From contig QANY01008042.1 of NCBI GenBank assembly GCA_003255025.1, forward strand, positions 3,922,328 to 3,986,327: 64,000 nt of DNA, given 5' to 3'. The notes below the pieces were generated by a model, which was not told where the DNA came from, ran no database searches, and saw only the letters and a list, made by a program, of their open reading frames with translations. The position numbers and the translations under genes are program-made. The stretch comes from Datisca glomerata (lineage: Eukaryota; Streptophyta; Magnoliopsida; Cucurbitales; Datiscaceae). The stretch's first letter is position 1. Every line of letters starts with the position of its first letter. Shown piece after piece: positions 35,515 through 46,745 of this stretch.

Positions 35515-36325
35515 ATTGGCATCGGAACTGGGGGGCTTGAGATCAGTGAAGCGTATACGTAGTTCGTAGACAATTTATTCTATTTAATTAATACTTTGGA
35601 TTTCTATTAGGACAATATAAATTTATTTATTTTTGGTTTGGCTTCTATTAATTTGTAGTATACATTTTATAGACCATGTTTTCATAAAATAATTAATCTT
35701 TTATAAAACTCTTATTTTTTTACCATCTCAAAATAGTAAAGGATTATCGTTCAATCAAACATATTATTATTCATTGTCTTCAATTTGTTATTCTATTATT
35801 CTATCGTCAATCTATCAATTGTTGAGAGGATAAATGATGTTATTATTATATTTATAAAAAACATACTATTCATCGTTAAATACATTAAGTTTTTTACTTG
35901 ATTTACTTAGATTTGAAATTGAGTAGATTTATTTACATTTGAATTTAAGTAGATTTACTGCATGCTTCAGTTAATAATAATTCAACATTGAATTATAGTG
36001 CAAATGCACTCTCCATGTTCTATGCTTGATCACCAGGAAAATAGGAGGATATAAATTTGAATCATCGTAGTTCTATGATTGCTGAGATTAAGAAAAACTG
36101 CGTAAACAAATTCCCACAATTTGGCGCTTAACCATTTGTAAAATATAATAGCTTCTCTATAAAATTTGAAGACCCAAAATTTTTAGGTAATGACTTCTGT
36201 CAAAATCCACTATTCCTGTAAATGGCTACTTAGAAGGTAAATGATGGTGGTTAACTAGTTCAAATGAAAGCAAGAGTTTTAATACATGTGGTAAGTAAGA
36301 GTAAAAGTAACTATGGTATAATATT
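35515..36325. other. Non-coding intergenic DNA between the two MULEs
   Basis: AT-rich with no coding support on either strand. One duplicated phrase (TTGAGTAGATTTATTTACAT and TTAAGTAGATTTACTGCAT, near 35920-35960) is visible. Confidence 0.5.
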
Positions 36326-37066
36326 GAAAAAATTATAATTTAGTCCCCCAAACTATCAGGTTGACGTCATTTATAATCCTAGACTATTTTTTACTTCATT
36401 TATAACCTTCAACTTTTCATTTGTCATCAAATCTAACCTTCCATCCATTGACAGTTAAGTTTCTGTTAGTTTAAGTTAAAACGACGTAGTTTTTAAATAT
36501 TAAAATTATAAAATCACCCCCTTCAAAACTACGTTATTTTGGCTTCTTTTTTTGTTTTTGTTTTCAAACACATTTTTTCCAAACCCCATTTTTCACACTT
36601 TTTCACAAACCCTTGTTTACTTTTACCATTTTTGTAGCTTCAAAGCAGCCATTCTTCATGGGGAGAAGAAGATTGAGCAGCGTTGGTCGAAGAAGACAGA
36701 GCTCGAAGCGTAGGTGAAGAAGACAGAGCTCGAAGCGTGGGTGAAGAAGACAGAGCTCGAAGCGTGGGTGAAGAAGACAGAGCTCGAAGCATGGATGAAG
36801 AAGACAGAGCTCGAAGCATGGGTGAAGAAGACAAAGCTCGAAGCATGGGTGAAGAAGACAAAGCTCGAAGCATGGGTGAAGAAGATAGGTACTGTTTCTT
36901 CTTCGTTTTGGCCTTCTGTAGCTCGAATCTGTAGTAATTTTCTTGAGTCGTTTTGTACTGATTTATGGGTTTTGATCTTCGTCCAGTAGCTCGAATCTGT
37001 ATTGATTTTCTTGAGTCATTATGTACTAATTTATGGGTTTTGTTGGTTCTTCTTCGTTTTGGCCTT
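36326..37066 (+). repeat. Left terminal inverted repeat of the two-gene MULE
   Basis: Inverted partner of 41293-41844. Longer than the right arm because a 27-bp unit is expanded (36688-36890) and a phrase around TAGCTCGAATCTGTA is doubled. It probably supplies the promoter and 5' UTR of the GRF-type gene. Confidence 0.85.
36688..36890 (+). repeat. 27-bp tandem repeat, seven and a half copies
   Basis: Unit GAAGAAGACAGAGCTCGAAG followed by CGTGGGT or CATGGGT, starting at 36688 with a strict 27-bp period. Being a multiple of three, it leaves open frames on both strands; in one frame the unit reads KKTELEAWV. The opposite arm of the element has only one or two units, so this side expanded alone. 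Confidence 0.95.
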
Positions 37067-37372
37067 CTGTACTCTTTATTTGGTTCTATTTTTGCTTCGT
37101 TCAGGTACTATTTCTTCTTCGTGGTACGGTTTCTTCTTTGTGGTACCATTCACAGCAGCCATCGGTTTTGATTGCAGGTATTACTTCGATTTTCTTTGAA
37201 TCTGTACTAATCTTAGCAGGGTATTTTTGCCTCCCATTCCTGGCCCGATTTAATTACTTACTGAATTTGTATTGAAATTTCTTAAGTTTATCAAATATGT
37301 GTTGATCATGTTATCTTGAATCCGTGGACATATATGATTTTCTAAATTTGATCATGTTAATCATTTATGTAG

Positions 37373-37985
37373 ATGTCATTCAGTTACTCGTCCGATAACC
37401 TTCATGGCTTCTCTAATAGTCTCCATAGAAATGTATCGAATAGGCTTTGTTATTGTAACAACAATGTTGTATTAAAAACATCATGGATAAATAACAATCC
37501 TGGAAGAAGATTTTGGGGATGTAAATATTATGGTGTGGTGTGTTGTCCAAATGAATTTTGTTTAAGTTATGGGATGCAAATTATACATTAGTTTGATTGG
37601 TTTTCATATTGCAGGAAGGAAATGGTTATGATTATTTTGATTGTGATGACCGTCCACGTGTGTTCAATCAACTCAAGTCATACCAGACCTTCTATGAAAA
37701 GTAAACAAGGTAGAAAAATTCAATGAGGAATTGAAGAAATCAATTGAAAAAAAATGTCAAATGGTGGGTGAACTTGTGAAGGGCGATGATGAGAAAGATC
37801 AACTTATTTTGAAATTACAAGATTTGGATAAGTTGAGTAAAGGGCGTATCAAGGAGACGTAAGAAAATAATTGTGCAAAAGAAATTCGACTTTGATCCAT
37901 TTTGGGTGTTTTTCTCATTGTCTTCTTTATAATTTTACAGTTAAATAATGTTGATTGTAGAATGCAATATCCATTACCTAAGTAA
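37373..37985 (+). pseudogene. GRF zinc-finger, coiled-coil, membrane-tail protein gene of the MULE (decayed)
   Basis: The ATG at 37373 opens a 72-residue frame with a GRF-type zinc finger: LCYCNNNVVLKTSWINNNPG then RRFWGCKYY, followed by CCPNEFC in place of the usual C-x-FF-W-D end. A probable intron ends at GCAG (37614). Coding resumes as DDRPRVFNQLKSYQTFYEK. After a frameshift there is a coiled coil (NKVEKFNEELKKSIEKKCQM, later EKDQLILKLQDLDKLSKG) at about 37706-37860, and then a hydrophobic tail (SILGVFLIVFFIILQL) before a stop at 37983-37985. Many plant genomes encode proteins with this GRF, coiled-coil, C-terminal TM layout. Here it lies inside a MULE, convergent with the transposase, in the position of maize mudrB. 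GRF fingers bind single-stranded DNA in other proteins; a role in transposition is my inference. Two or more frame breaks suggest it is dead. Confidence 0.75.
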
Positions 37986-38343
37986 CTTTACAATATCAAT
38001 TTTCCTTATTTATATTGACTAGTCATCTTTAAGAATTCATATAATATCAATTTTGTAGGATACCCATATTGAATGCAATGTTGTTTATTGACTAGTCCAA
38101 CCAACAAAATGCCATTCACCATTTACCTTTTACCATTTACCAGTCCAACCAACAAAATCAACTATTTACCATTTACTAGACCAACAAAATTCCATTTACT
38201 AGTCCAGCCAACAAAATCAACCATTTACTAGTCAAAAATACCAAATCCAGCCATATAAACAACACCAAATCCAGCCAACAAAATAGGTAGAGTTACACTA
38301 TCAAAATAAGTGACATGGCAACAAAAAAATGACATTATCCAAA
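37986..38343. other. Non-coding spacer between convergent MULE genes
   Basis: Contains a loose repeat region (38090-38290) of the phrases CATTTACTAGTCCAGCCAAC and ACCAACAAAATCAACCATTT in several variants. No coding capacity. Confidence 0.6.
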
Positions 38344-40952
38344 CTACATGAACCACTTCACAGTGGTAATGGTCCCACCACTAGCCGAACTATCTTGAGT
38401 TGATGGCACCGATGAGCTTTGTTGAATAGATGTCCCCAACACTTTCCTTGACATTTTCTTCATTCCATCGTTCAGTACCCTAAATCCCATATAGTTCGAT
38501 TCTAGACTTACACTTGTAGAACCATGTAACATTAACAATAATTACAAATTAATTTATATAGACAATAATTGAAAACATATATAGAAAATAATTACCGTTT
38601 TTCCTTTCGCCCTTTTGCTTTGGCCTTTGTAGGTCCCCTACATTTTCTTGTATTACCAACTTGTTTTCATTTGCTACACTTGAGCACTACATTCTTTTTA
38701 TGGTTGTTAGGAACCTCATCGGGATGTCCACTCCTTTTTTGCTTCTTGGGTCTACCTGATTACCTTATAATCGGTGGTGGAAGTACTTTTGCACTCTCGA
38801 CACCGGCCATAGATCGGGACCATTTGTGGGATGTATAAGGTATGAGTATGTCTTTATAAATGTGTCCTTCCAAAAGTATTTATTCACATATGCTTCAGCT
38901 TTATCTTTCTTGAATGTAATTACCGACACAATATGCTTACATGGAATTCCTATAAGGTCTCACATATAACAACTACAAGTGTGTTGATCTAAGTCCACTA
39001 CACATTGCTCTCCATCATAATTAACCTCAAACTTGGACCCACCAGACCATGTAGGTGTGCACATTCTACTAGCTTCCTTACTTTTTTCCAACTTATCTTG
39101 AATCTGTGGACATATGGGCCCAAGATACCTAATCATATCATCTCAATTCTTATGGATCCATGTCATCAAGTATCTCCTAATCATTTCCATCATTGTAAGC
39201 AAAGGCTTAAGTCATGCATTAATTATCTTCCAATTGAAGCATTTAGAAAGATTGTTCAATAATATATCACACTTAGGGAACGTGCTAAATGCATGTTTTG
39301 ACCAATGCACTACATGTATCTATTCGAGGTGATCATGTGCAACCCTACTTACCTTGAGCATCTCTGCCATGCATCTATCAAAACTTGGCTAGGTACTAGC
39401 ATAAGCTGCTGCCTCCAGTAGATCTTTAGGTATCTTCCCCTTATGGTCTTTCTGAAAGTTCTCATACAAATGCCTCCAACAAAATCGTTGATGAGTTTTA
39501 GATACTACATCCTTTAAAGTCGGCACAGCCCATATACCAAACAAAAAAGAATAAATTATATTAAGTAATGCAATTACTAAATTCATATACAAGTAAGAAA
39601 ATCACTAACCTTTTATTGGTCTGAAATGAAGTTCCATCCATGTTGCCTCGCATCTCCAATGTCATGCAGTAAACCCTCAATAAAGCAAGTCCAACTTTCT
39701 TGAGTTTCACCTTCAGCAACATCATATGCAATTAGATACATACCATCATTTCCATTAACGCCCATAGCTTCTAGAAGTTGTCCTTGCACATAACCCTTTA
39801 TATGTCATGCATATAAACAAATCATGGTTCCACAACCTGACAAAAATCCGTTCTTGCAAGCATCTAAATAAACATACAACTGCTTGAAAATAGGTTGAGG
39901 ATTGTAGACACAAACCCCACAAGTACTATTAGGGTTACATCTCATTAACTCTTCACAATAAGGTCTTACCCTACTATATTGTTCTTTTGTTGTTCCTTCA
40001 ATAGCTAAGTTAGCAAGTCTTCTCGCCCTATAAGCTTTGCTCAAACTCATTTCAACTTGAAAGTCTTCCCTCACTCCTTGATGCACATTCATTAAATTCA
40101 TTGTTGGATCATTTTTAAAATTTCCCAATTATTTTTCGCAACCCATCTGGCAATAACTTATCTGCTATCGAAAGCTCGTGTGCATGTATGCTCATCACGA
40201 AAGGATTTGACTTGCAAGGTACACCGGTCTTACATCAATGAAGCATATATATACCAGTCACATCCTTCTATACATTTATACCTCACTCTTGTAGATTCAT
40301 TCTTCACCACCTTTATGTCATAAACCCATTTGATCTTATATGACATAATTGCCTCCTTGAACTCTTTGTGCTTAGAGAAAGTTTGACCCAACATAAGTTA
40401 CAGATTTTCCATATTTATGTCAGACCTAAAAGATGGATATCTATGTGAAATCTCATCATCACAATTAACTGGAGTATGTAACTCTTCCAACAATGCTTCA
40501 TCTTCGTTCCGTACTTCTATGTCGACCATAGGGAAACCAAGAAAGGTTCTATGTTCATCGTTTGATTCAAAGAGGTCAAGAATTGTATGATCATCATCCC
40601 CTACACCCCTAGACTCGTCATCATCTATATCACTACCTCCTATGCCCTCAAATTCATCATCATCTATATCATCATCCATACTATGCTCAACAAATATATC
40701 TATACAATTACTTTTAATCTTCAATAAGAGATCCAACATGTCTAAGATGTCACCATCTATTTTCAACTTGACTAATTCACTTTGTTGGTCCATGATATAT
40801 AAGCAGATACAATCAATCAATCCTAATTCCTTACATATGTCATGAAGTTCAGGTATGGAAAACTTATCAGAATCAGGATATGGAACAGTTTGACTATACC
40901 CACCAACATAACTAACTTTTTCCCTTTTATGAACAATATCTTTATAGAACAA
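38344..40952 (-). pseudogene. MULE (MuDR-type) transposase of the two-gene MULE (broken)
   Basis: Order on the minus strand: an N-terminal PB1-like and acidic domain at 40952-40398 (KVSYVGGYSQTVPYPDSDKF, LGLIDCICLYIMD). The MuDR DNA-binding-type domain lies at about 40390-40150 (GCDWYIYASLM, VKSFRDEHTCTRAFD). The region before the catalytic core is at 40128-39805 (SKAYRARRLANLAIEGTTKE, then ELMRCNPNS). The MULE core follows, with HIKGYVQGQLLEAMGVNGND and YDVAEGETQESWTCFIEGLL near 39810-39660. The usual LDG block before HIKG is replaced by YA-stop, removing the first catalytic Asp. Next come RFCWRHLYENFQKDHKG (39520-39450) and the SWIM finger CSCYM-stop-DLIGIPCKHIVSV near 38990-38930. A Ser/Thr-rich C-terminus ends at 38344. 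Roughly the full domain set is present but broken. Confidence 0.9.
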
Positions 40953-41292
40953 ATTAATGGTAAATTAGTCATCCATTTCATAAGTTGTCCAAACAAATCA
41001 AGATAAAATAATGTAATGACATGTACAAACATATTTTTAATTCAACGGCTTATGATAAAATCAAGATATACTACATGACAAAAAAAAATGAAATAAACTA
41101 AATGCACTTTACTGCTACATGCCAAAAAATCCCTTTGAAAACCCTATGCATAATGGAGACAACACATAAGTGGAATAAATAATAATATATATAAATTAAA
41201 ACCTAATGCATTGGAGGACACCATTACAGAATAAATTCTTTGGCAGATCAAAACCTAAGAAATCAAAAGTTAATGGTTCTTTGGAAGATCAA

Positions 41293-41844
41293 AAGCCAAA
41301 ACAAAGAAGAACCAACAAAACCCATATATCAGTACAGAACAAACTCAAGAAAATCGGTATAGATTCGAGCTACTGGAAGAAGTTCAAAACCCATAAATCA
41401 GTACATTTTATATCTACACAAGGCCAAAATGAAGAAGAAATAGTACATATTCTTCGACCCACGCCTCGAGCTCTGTCTTCTTCGACCCAAGCTCTGTATT
41501 CTTTGACCAACGCTTCGCTAAGAATGGTTTGCAGCTTAGATAAAAATGGCTTCCTTTCCCGCTATGAAAATGGTAAAAAGTAAAAAAGGGTTGTGAAAAA
41601 ATTGGGTTTGGAAAAAAATGTGTTTGAAAAAAAAGAAGACAAAAGTGACGTAGTTTTGAAGGGGGTAATTTTATAATTTTAATATTTTAAAAATACATCG
41701 TTTTAACTTAACCTAACAGAAACTTAACTGCGAATAGATAAAATATTAGATTTGACGGTAAATAAAAAATTGAAGGTTATAAATGAATCAAAAAATAGTT
41801 CAGGATTATAAATGTTGGCAACCTAATATATTTAATATCTTCTC
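41293..41844 (-). repeat. Right terminal inverted repeat of the two-gene MULE
   Basis: Inverted partner of 36326-37066. It lies about 340 bases or more upstream of the transposase start (40952), with an AT-rich leader between, and would drive the transposase. The open frame at 41206-41583 is produced by this arm, not a gene. Confidence 0.85.
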
Positions 41845-42208
41845 TAACTAAAGTTTAAAATTAATATTCATTGAATACGATGAAATTCAAGATCTAAGGA
41901 AATCTACAGAGTTTTTAGATTAGGAAATCAACAAAAATTTTGTGTTACCAAGACTTAAAATAAAAGTTAAAATGTAGTATAATTTTTGGTTTCGCTAAAA
42001 AAATGGTATGATTAAAGTGTTCTATAAAATTTAAATCAATATCGATTTCTATTTTTTAGGTGAGAAAATATACACAATTTTTTTTAAAGACAAATCGGTT
42101 ATATCATCTATTATGAGTTTATTGGTCCATTTTATTTGTATAGTTCCCTATGCAATTATCTTTCATTAATTAAATATAATTTTTGTAACTATCAATCCAT
42201 GTTTTTTA

Positions 42209-44100
42209 TGAGACCGGTCAGTTTTAAAATTAATTAAAAACAAGTTCGAACCACGAACAGTTCGTGGACAGAATATCAAAAAAATTCTCAATTAACTTAT
42301 TTAATCAAACTAAATAACTTAAAATAAAAAAATACGCGATTATCCATATACGATATTAAATGAGAAGATAAGATTAGAAACAACTTTTCACCTATACTTT
42401 GAATCGGAGAATTTCTGAACTAATGAAATTCCTTCAAACTTCGAGAACCAAATCACGCACTTGAACTCCCAAAAAGATTGGTGAATTTCGTTCACTAACA
42501 ACCACTCGTTAATTTCATATTATATCTCACGAGAATGTTGTGTAGGAATTTGAGTGTGGGCTCTCAAATCGATTGAAGGAAAAAATTGAATATTTTCCCT
42601 TCAATACTGTATTTCGGCGGCAATCCACATGGAGGGGGAGAAAACGTTTTTCTCTTTTTTCTAACAAGCAACTGTATCTTATCCTTGATCTATCTGAATC
42701 TGATTGCTATTAGATATTGATAAATATAAAATTTGATATTTATAATTATACCCATATATTTTAAAATTTCTAAAAATTCACCCCATATATTCATAATTGC
42801 CAAAAATTATAATATCCCCTAGAGTTTGAATTGTATCGAGATTCATCAATCCAATTGATAAATTAATTGATTATTATCAATTAATTATTTTTTTTACTAA
42901 TTATTTAATAATTAGAAAATAATAAACTAATTAATTTTCATACATATAATCACACTTAACTAAGTGACATCACCCATCACATATAGAATGTAGAAAATAT
43001 GTATTGGCACCAAAACACATTTTGATCCAATTTACTTTGTTTCTCTATTCCATTCTCATGAGCTAGTTCTAAGACTGAATTGACCCACATGAACAAAGCT
43101 AAGGATTCAAAGACCGGGTGAATTTATCTTCATAAATTTCCGACCTATTTAATCATGACATCGTACGACTCCACTATAGGTTCGATCCTGAATCAACTCT
43201 CGATTCATGCACGCTACATTTTCTGTTGGTGTAAATAAACTCAATTTATTTTCACAGTCCACAGAATATTTTAACATAATATCCATCGTGGATATCAGTA
43301 ACAAGAGCAGAATGTAAAATTATTATTCTACCCCTCTTGTTATTTTCTCCTTAACTTCTTTATTGACTGTAAATAAGAAAGACATTATAGTGAATTATCT
43401 CGTACAATTCACAAGTATTATTCAGTGACTTATTTCATCGAATACATGACTAGGTTAATTTATTCACACACCCATCAATAAAGCATAGGGTGATATTGTT
43501 GCTTTCACAATCCAATCATGAATTTTCATATTTGTGAATCATGCAACTCCTATTTAATTGAATTGTAATCCCAATAGCCGAGGTAATAGCTGCCAATTCA
43601 AACTCACTCATTTAACATATCAAATATTGCAACTAACTAAGTCAAGTTACGTATTCACCTAAGGATTAAGGTAATTACGGAAATACCATTAATGTATAAT
43701 AATTAGATTTGGAACTTGGTAAATGGTTTTAGGCTCTAAACTAATTTGTTATTCAACATGTTCATAACATGTTTAGGTTAACCGTTTGAGTCTCCACTCC
43801 CATACCCCAAAAAATGACATCCATTGGTTCAACATAATAGTCGTAATCGGATTCGATTGTCTAGTTTATCCTAAGACTGTGAATATCGTTCTGAACTTTC
43901 ATAGAAGAGTTTGTCTGGAGATGTCTCTAACTTCATTCTTCGTTTGTTGATGAAAGTTCCAGGACTTGAGTAATTTATAAACACACTTTAATTAAAAATA
44001 AAACTTGTAATTTATTCATAAGAATTCAATAATACTATTATCTGAGAAATAACTAAATATAAATAAATAGTTATTACACGTTATTTTATGGACATATACA
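42209..44100 (-). repeat. LTR-A (3' LTR of copia element 1)
   Basis: 1,892 bp from TGAGACCGGTCAG to GGACATATACA. It aligns along its length with LTR-B, for example CACTATAGGTTCGATCCTGA here and CACTATAGGTTCGATGCCGA there. It is flanked on the right by a polypurine tract. Diverged from LTR-B by many substitutions. Confidence 0.9.
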
Positions 44101-44115
44101 ATATCCCACTTGGAC
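44101..44115 (-). promoter_or_regulatory. Polypurine tract of copia element 1
   Basis: On the minus strand, CCAAGTGGGATAT abuts the TGTATATGTCC start of LTR-A. Confidence 0.75.
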
Positions 44116-44202
44116 TAAAGTAGGTATGTACAATCTCTTATACCCAAGCCCCCCAGATGACCATAAAATCTTTACTGCTTGAAGTCTTTGTGAATGGATC
44201 TA
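44113..44202 (-). pseudogene. C-terminal end of copia element 1 polyprotein
   Basis: The minus-strand frame reads VDPFTKTSSSKDFMVIWGAW, the conserved 'ADPFTK' end of copia RNase H. It is separated from the rest of pol by the CACTA insertion beginning at 44203. Confidence 0.7.
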
Positions 44203-45369
44203 CACTACAAGAAAAATGGCATTCTACAATAGGCGGATATCCCCTTGAAAAGTAATCCACAGGGATCATTGCAGCACCTGTGACAACCCCTCATATTAAA
44301 AGTCTACATTTTTTGTGAGGCGCAACGCCTTCTGTGAAGACCCTGAGGTATCTCACTTTTTATAGGATTTTTCGTCTCCTGTAGAACGTTGTTTTATGAG
44401 ATTTTTCGACTCCTGTTACTTTTATTCAACAAGTGTTTATAATGTTCATGAACTAATATTCACATGTATTTTGGTATCCTATTAAATCAAATACCATAAG
44501 GTTTTTGGAATCTCATTGATATAGTTTTTTGTTATAAATTATGCCTCTTATAAAGAGATTTTTCTGGCATTTTATAAATGCTATTTTTTATAATCAATTT
44601 ATATGCACAAGTTTACGTACCTATTTAATCATTAAAAATTAATAAATTACTAGACTAAAAGGCATTCAAACATTATTTTATTTTCACAAAATATTATTCA
44701 TAAGTACCATCCATAATTATTATATAAAAGTATTAGTAATTAGTCTACTAATACAACGTGCTATTCAAAAAATAAAAAAACATCTAAAAGTTTCACAACG
44801 CTACAAAATAACTTCAAAGTTTCACTGCTACTTTTCAAAATTTGATGTCATGTTGAAAATCTTTAAGGGATTGTAGGTATTGTATTTTAAAGAATAAGAT
44901 AGTAAGTTTAAGATAATCTCACATTTCTCAAATCACCATTTTATACTTTGAGAAAATAACACTAGTTATTCACTATGATAACAAATCAAATAACTTGCAT
45001 CAAACATATAACCTTGAACAATTCAATCCCGGACAACACCCTCCATTCTGCTACATAATTATAGCAGTATTTCTTCCCATCAACAATTTTTCCTATGCTA
45101 CATACATCTTCAAGAAAATCCCGCAAAGGTTAAAGAAGCACATCAATTACCAATGTGTCTATGTTATTCTCACAACAATATAAGCATACCATCTGGCACA
45201 TAAGATTCAGCTCAAACACCATAGTCTTAACAAAAAAACAGAGCCATTTTATGTTTTCAATACCTAAAGCTTAATAAAAAACAATTATAACCAAAAATTA
45301 ATCTAATAATCTAACCATCTAAATGCAAAAAACATACACTACAAGAAACATACGGCATTCTACAACATA

Positions 45370-46215
45370 AAAAATAACAGTTTTCCTACCAACCGACTCT
45401 AGTATGCATAACTTGACAAAATCCGACCTCAAACAATGTCAATTTCAATTAATAATGGTAAAATGATAAAATTCAGTCTCTTAAACCTCAAAACATGCAT
45501 AACCAAACATAATTCATCCTCTAACAGCCCTCCTCTCCTACTCATACCCACCCCACCTTCAAAAAATATTTTTGAACTTTAAAACATGTGTTACCAACAT
45601 CGAAAAATAACCGTTTTCCTACCAACCGACTCTAGTATGCATAACTTGACCAAATTCAGCCTCAAACAAAGTCAAATTCAATAAATAATTATAAAATGAT
45701 AAAATTCAGTCTCTTAAATCTCAAAGAATGCATAACCAAACATATTTCATACTCTAACAGCCCCTCTCCCCTACCCAACCCACCCCACCTTCAAAGAATA
45801 TTCTTGAACTTTAAATCATGTGTTACCAACATCCGAAATAACAGTTTTCCTACCAACCGACACTAGTATGCACAACTTGACAAAATTCAGCCTTAAACAA
45901 AGTCAATTTCAATTAATAATGGTAAAATAATAAAATTCAGTATCTTAAACTTCAAAGCATACATAACCAAACATAATTCATCCTCTAACAGCCCCCCTCC
46001 CCTACCCATACCCACCCCACCTTCAAAGTATATCCTTGAACTTAAAAACATGTGTTACCAATATCGAAAATAATAGTTTTCCTACCAACCGACTCTAGTA
46101 TGCATAACTTGATAAAATTCAGCCTCAAACAAAGTCAATTCAATTAATAAATGATAAAATGATAAAATTCAGCCTCTTAGACCTCAAAGCATGTGTAATC
46201 AAACATAAACATTCC
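45370..46215. repeat. Minisatellite, 232-bp unit, about 3.6 copies
   Basis: The phrase TTTTCCTACCAACCGACTCT recurs at 45381, 45614, 45845 and 46077 (periods 233, 231, 232; the third has GACACT). Other shared words are AAATTCAGTCTCTTAAAC, CTCTAACAGCCC and CCCACCCCACCTTCAAA. The last copy is cut short. It lies inside the CACTA remnant, just after its second CACTACAAG terminus. Confidence 0.95.
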
Positions 46216-46449
46216 TAAATAAGCTTACACTTCTAGTTCAGAAATTCCTTTAATTAAACACTAGTACAACTATGGCTTAGGCAAATATCAAACAATTCGG
46301 CAACAAAACCAACAATACAGTACTAAATGATGAAAATACCTTCAGATACAAATCTAACAATAAATAATAACGTTCAGATTAACAAATATAAATAATCTCC
46401 ATTACTTTAACTCCTAATGCAGCACAACAGTATAAATAGAAATCAGAAA

Positions 46450-46745
46450 AATGATTAAATCTTACCATAATGAACTTTGTCAATGGGCCATGCAATTATA
46501 GATCCTAAAGCATCTTCAATGCAAGTCATATAAGAATTTGTTCTCCATAATAAAGCTTTGGGTATCTTTGTCACATCAACCCATACTCTCATAGCTCAAA
46601 AACATCATTCAGATATTGATGAGTCATATTCCTACATTTCCTACAATTTTTTTCAGAAGGATCTGAATTAGCCATGGCCTCTATAATGAATTGTCTTGCT
46701 CCTTGCATGTACTCGTTCGAAGTTCTATTAATTCAAAAGTAAAAT
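46450..46745 (-). pseudogene. CACTA transposase-associated domain fragment
   Basis: From the minus strand: RTSNEYMQGARQFIIEAMAN, then a pair of cysteines C-x2-C (CRKC), then HQYLNDVFEL and a stop. This is the spacing of the transposase-associated domain that precedes CACTA TPase. About 90 bases further on is CIEDALGSIIAWPIDKVHY. No transposase catalytic region was recognised nearby. Confidence 0.65.

Larger units (their letters stand above)
36326..41844. mobile_element. Two-gene MULE with long terminal inverted repeats
   Basis: The left arm 36326-37066 and right arm 41293-41844 are inverted copies. Shared words include CATTTATAATCCT, CAGTTAAGTTTCTGTTAG, CCCCCTTCAAAACTACGT, AAACACATTTTTTCCAAACC, GAAGAAGACAGAGCTCGA and ATTTATGGGTTTTG. 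Each end begins GAAAAAATTATAAT or GAGAAGATATTAAAT. Between them a plus-strand gene (37373-37985) and a minus-strand transposase (40952-38344) converge, as in maize MuDR. I could not find a 9-bp target duplication, so the outermost bases are uncertain. Confidence 0.9.

Noticed and set aside
36118..36135. CACAATTTGGCGCTTAACC as a primer-binding site after an LTR
   Set aside because: No paired LTR or coding region follows; the next feature is the MULE arm.
36640..36989. Repetitive-protein genes (open frames on both strands over the 27-bp repeat)
   Set aside because: A period divisible by three keeps several frames open at once; there is no start context or domain, and it lies in an inverted arm.
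41206..41583. 125-residue plus-strand frame as a gene
   Set aside because: It lies in the right inverted arm of the MULE and mirrors the left arm; it is not an independent gene.
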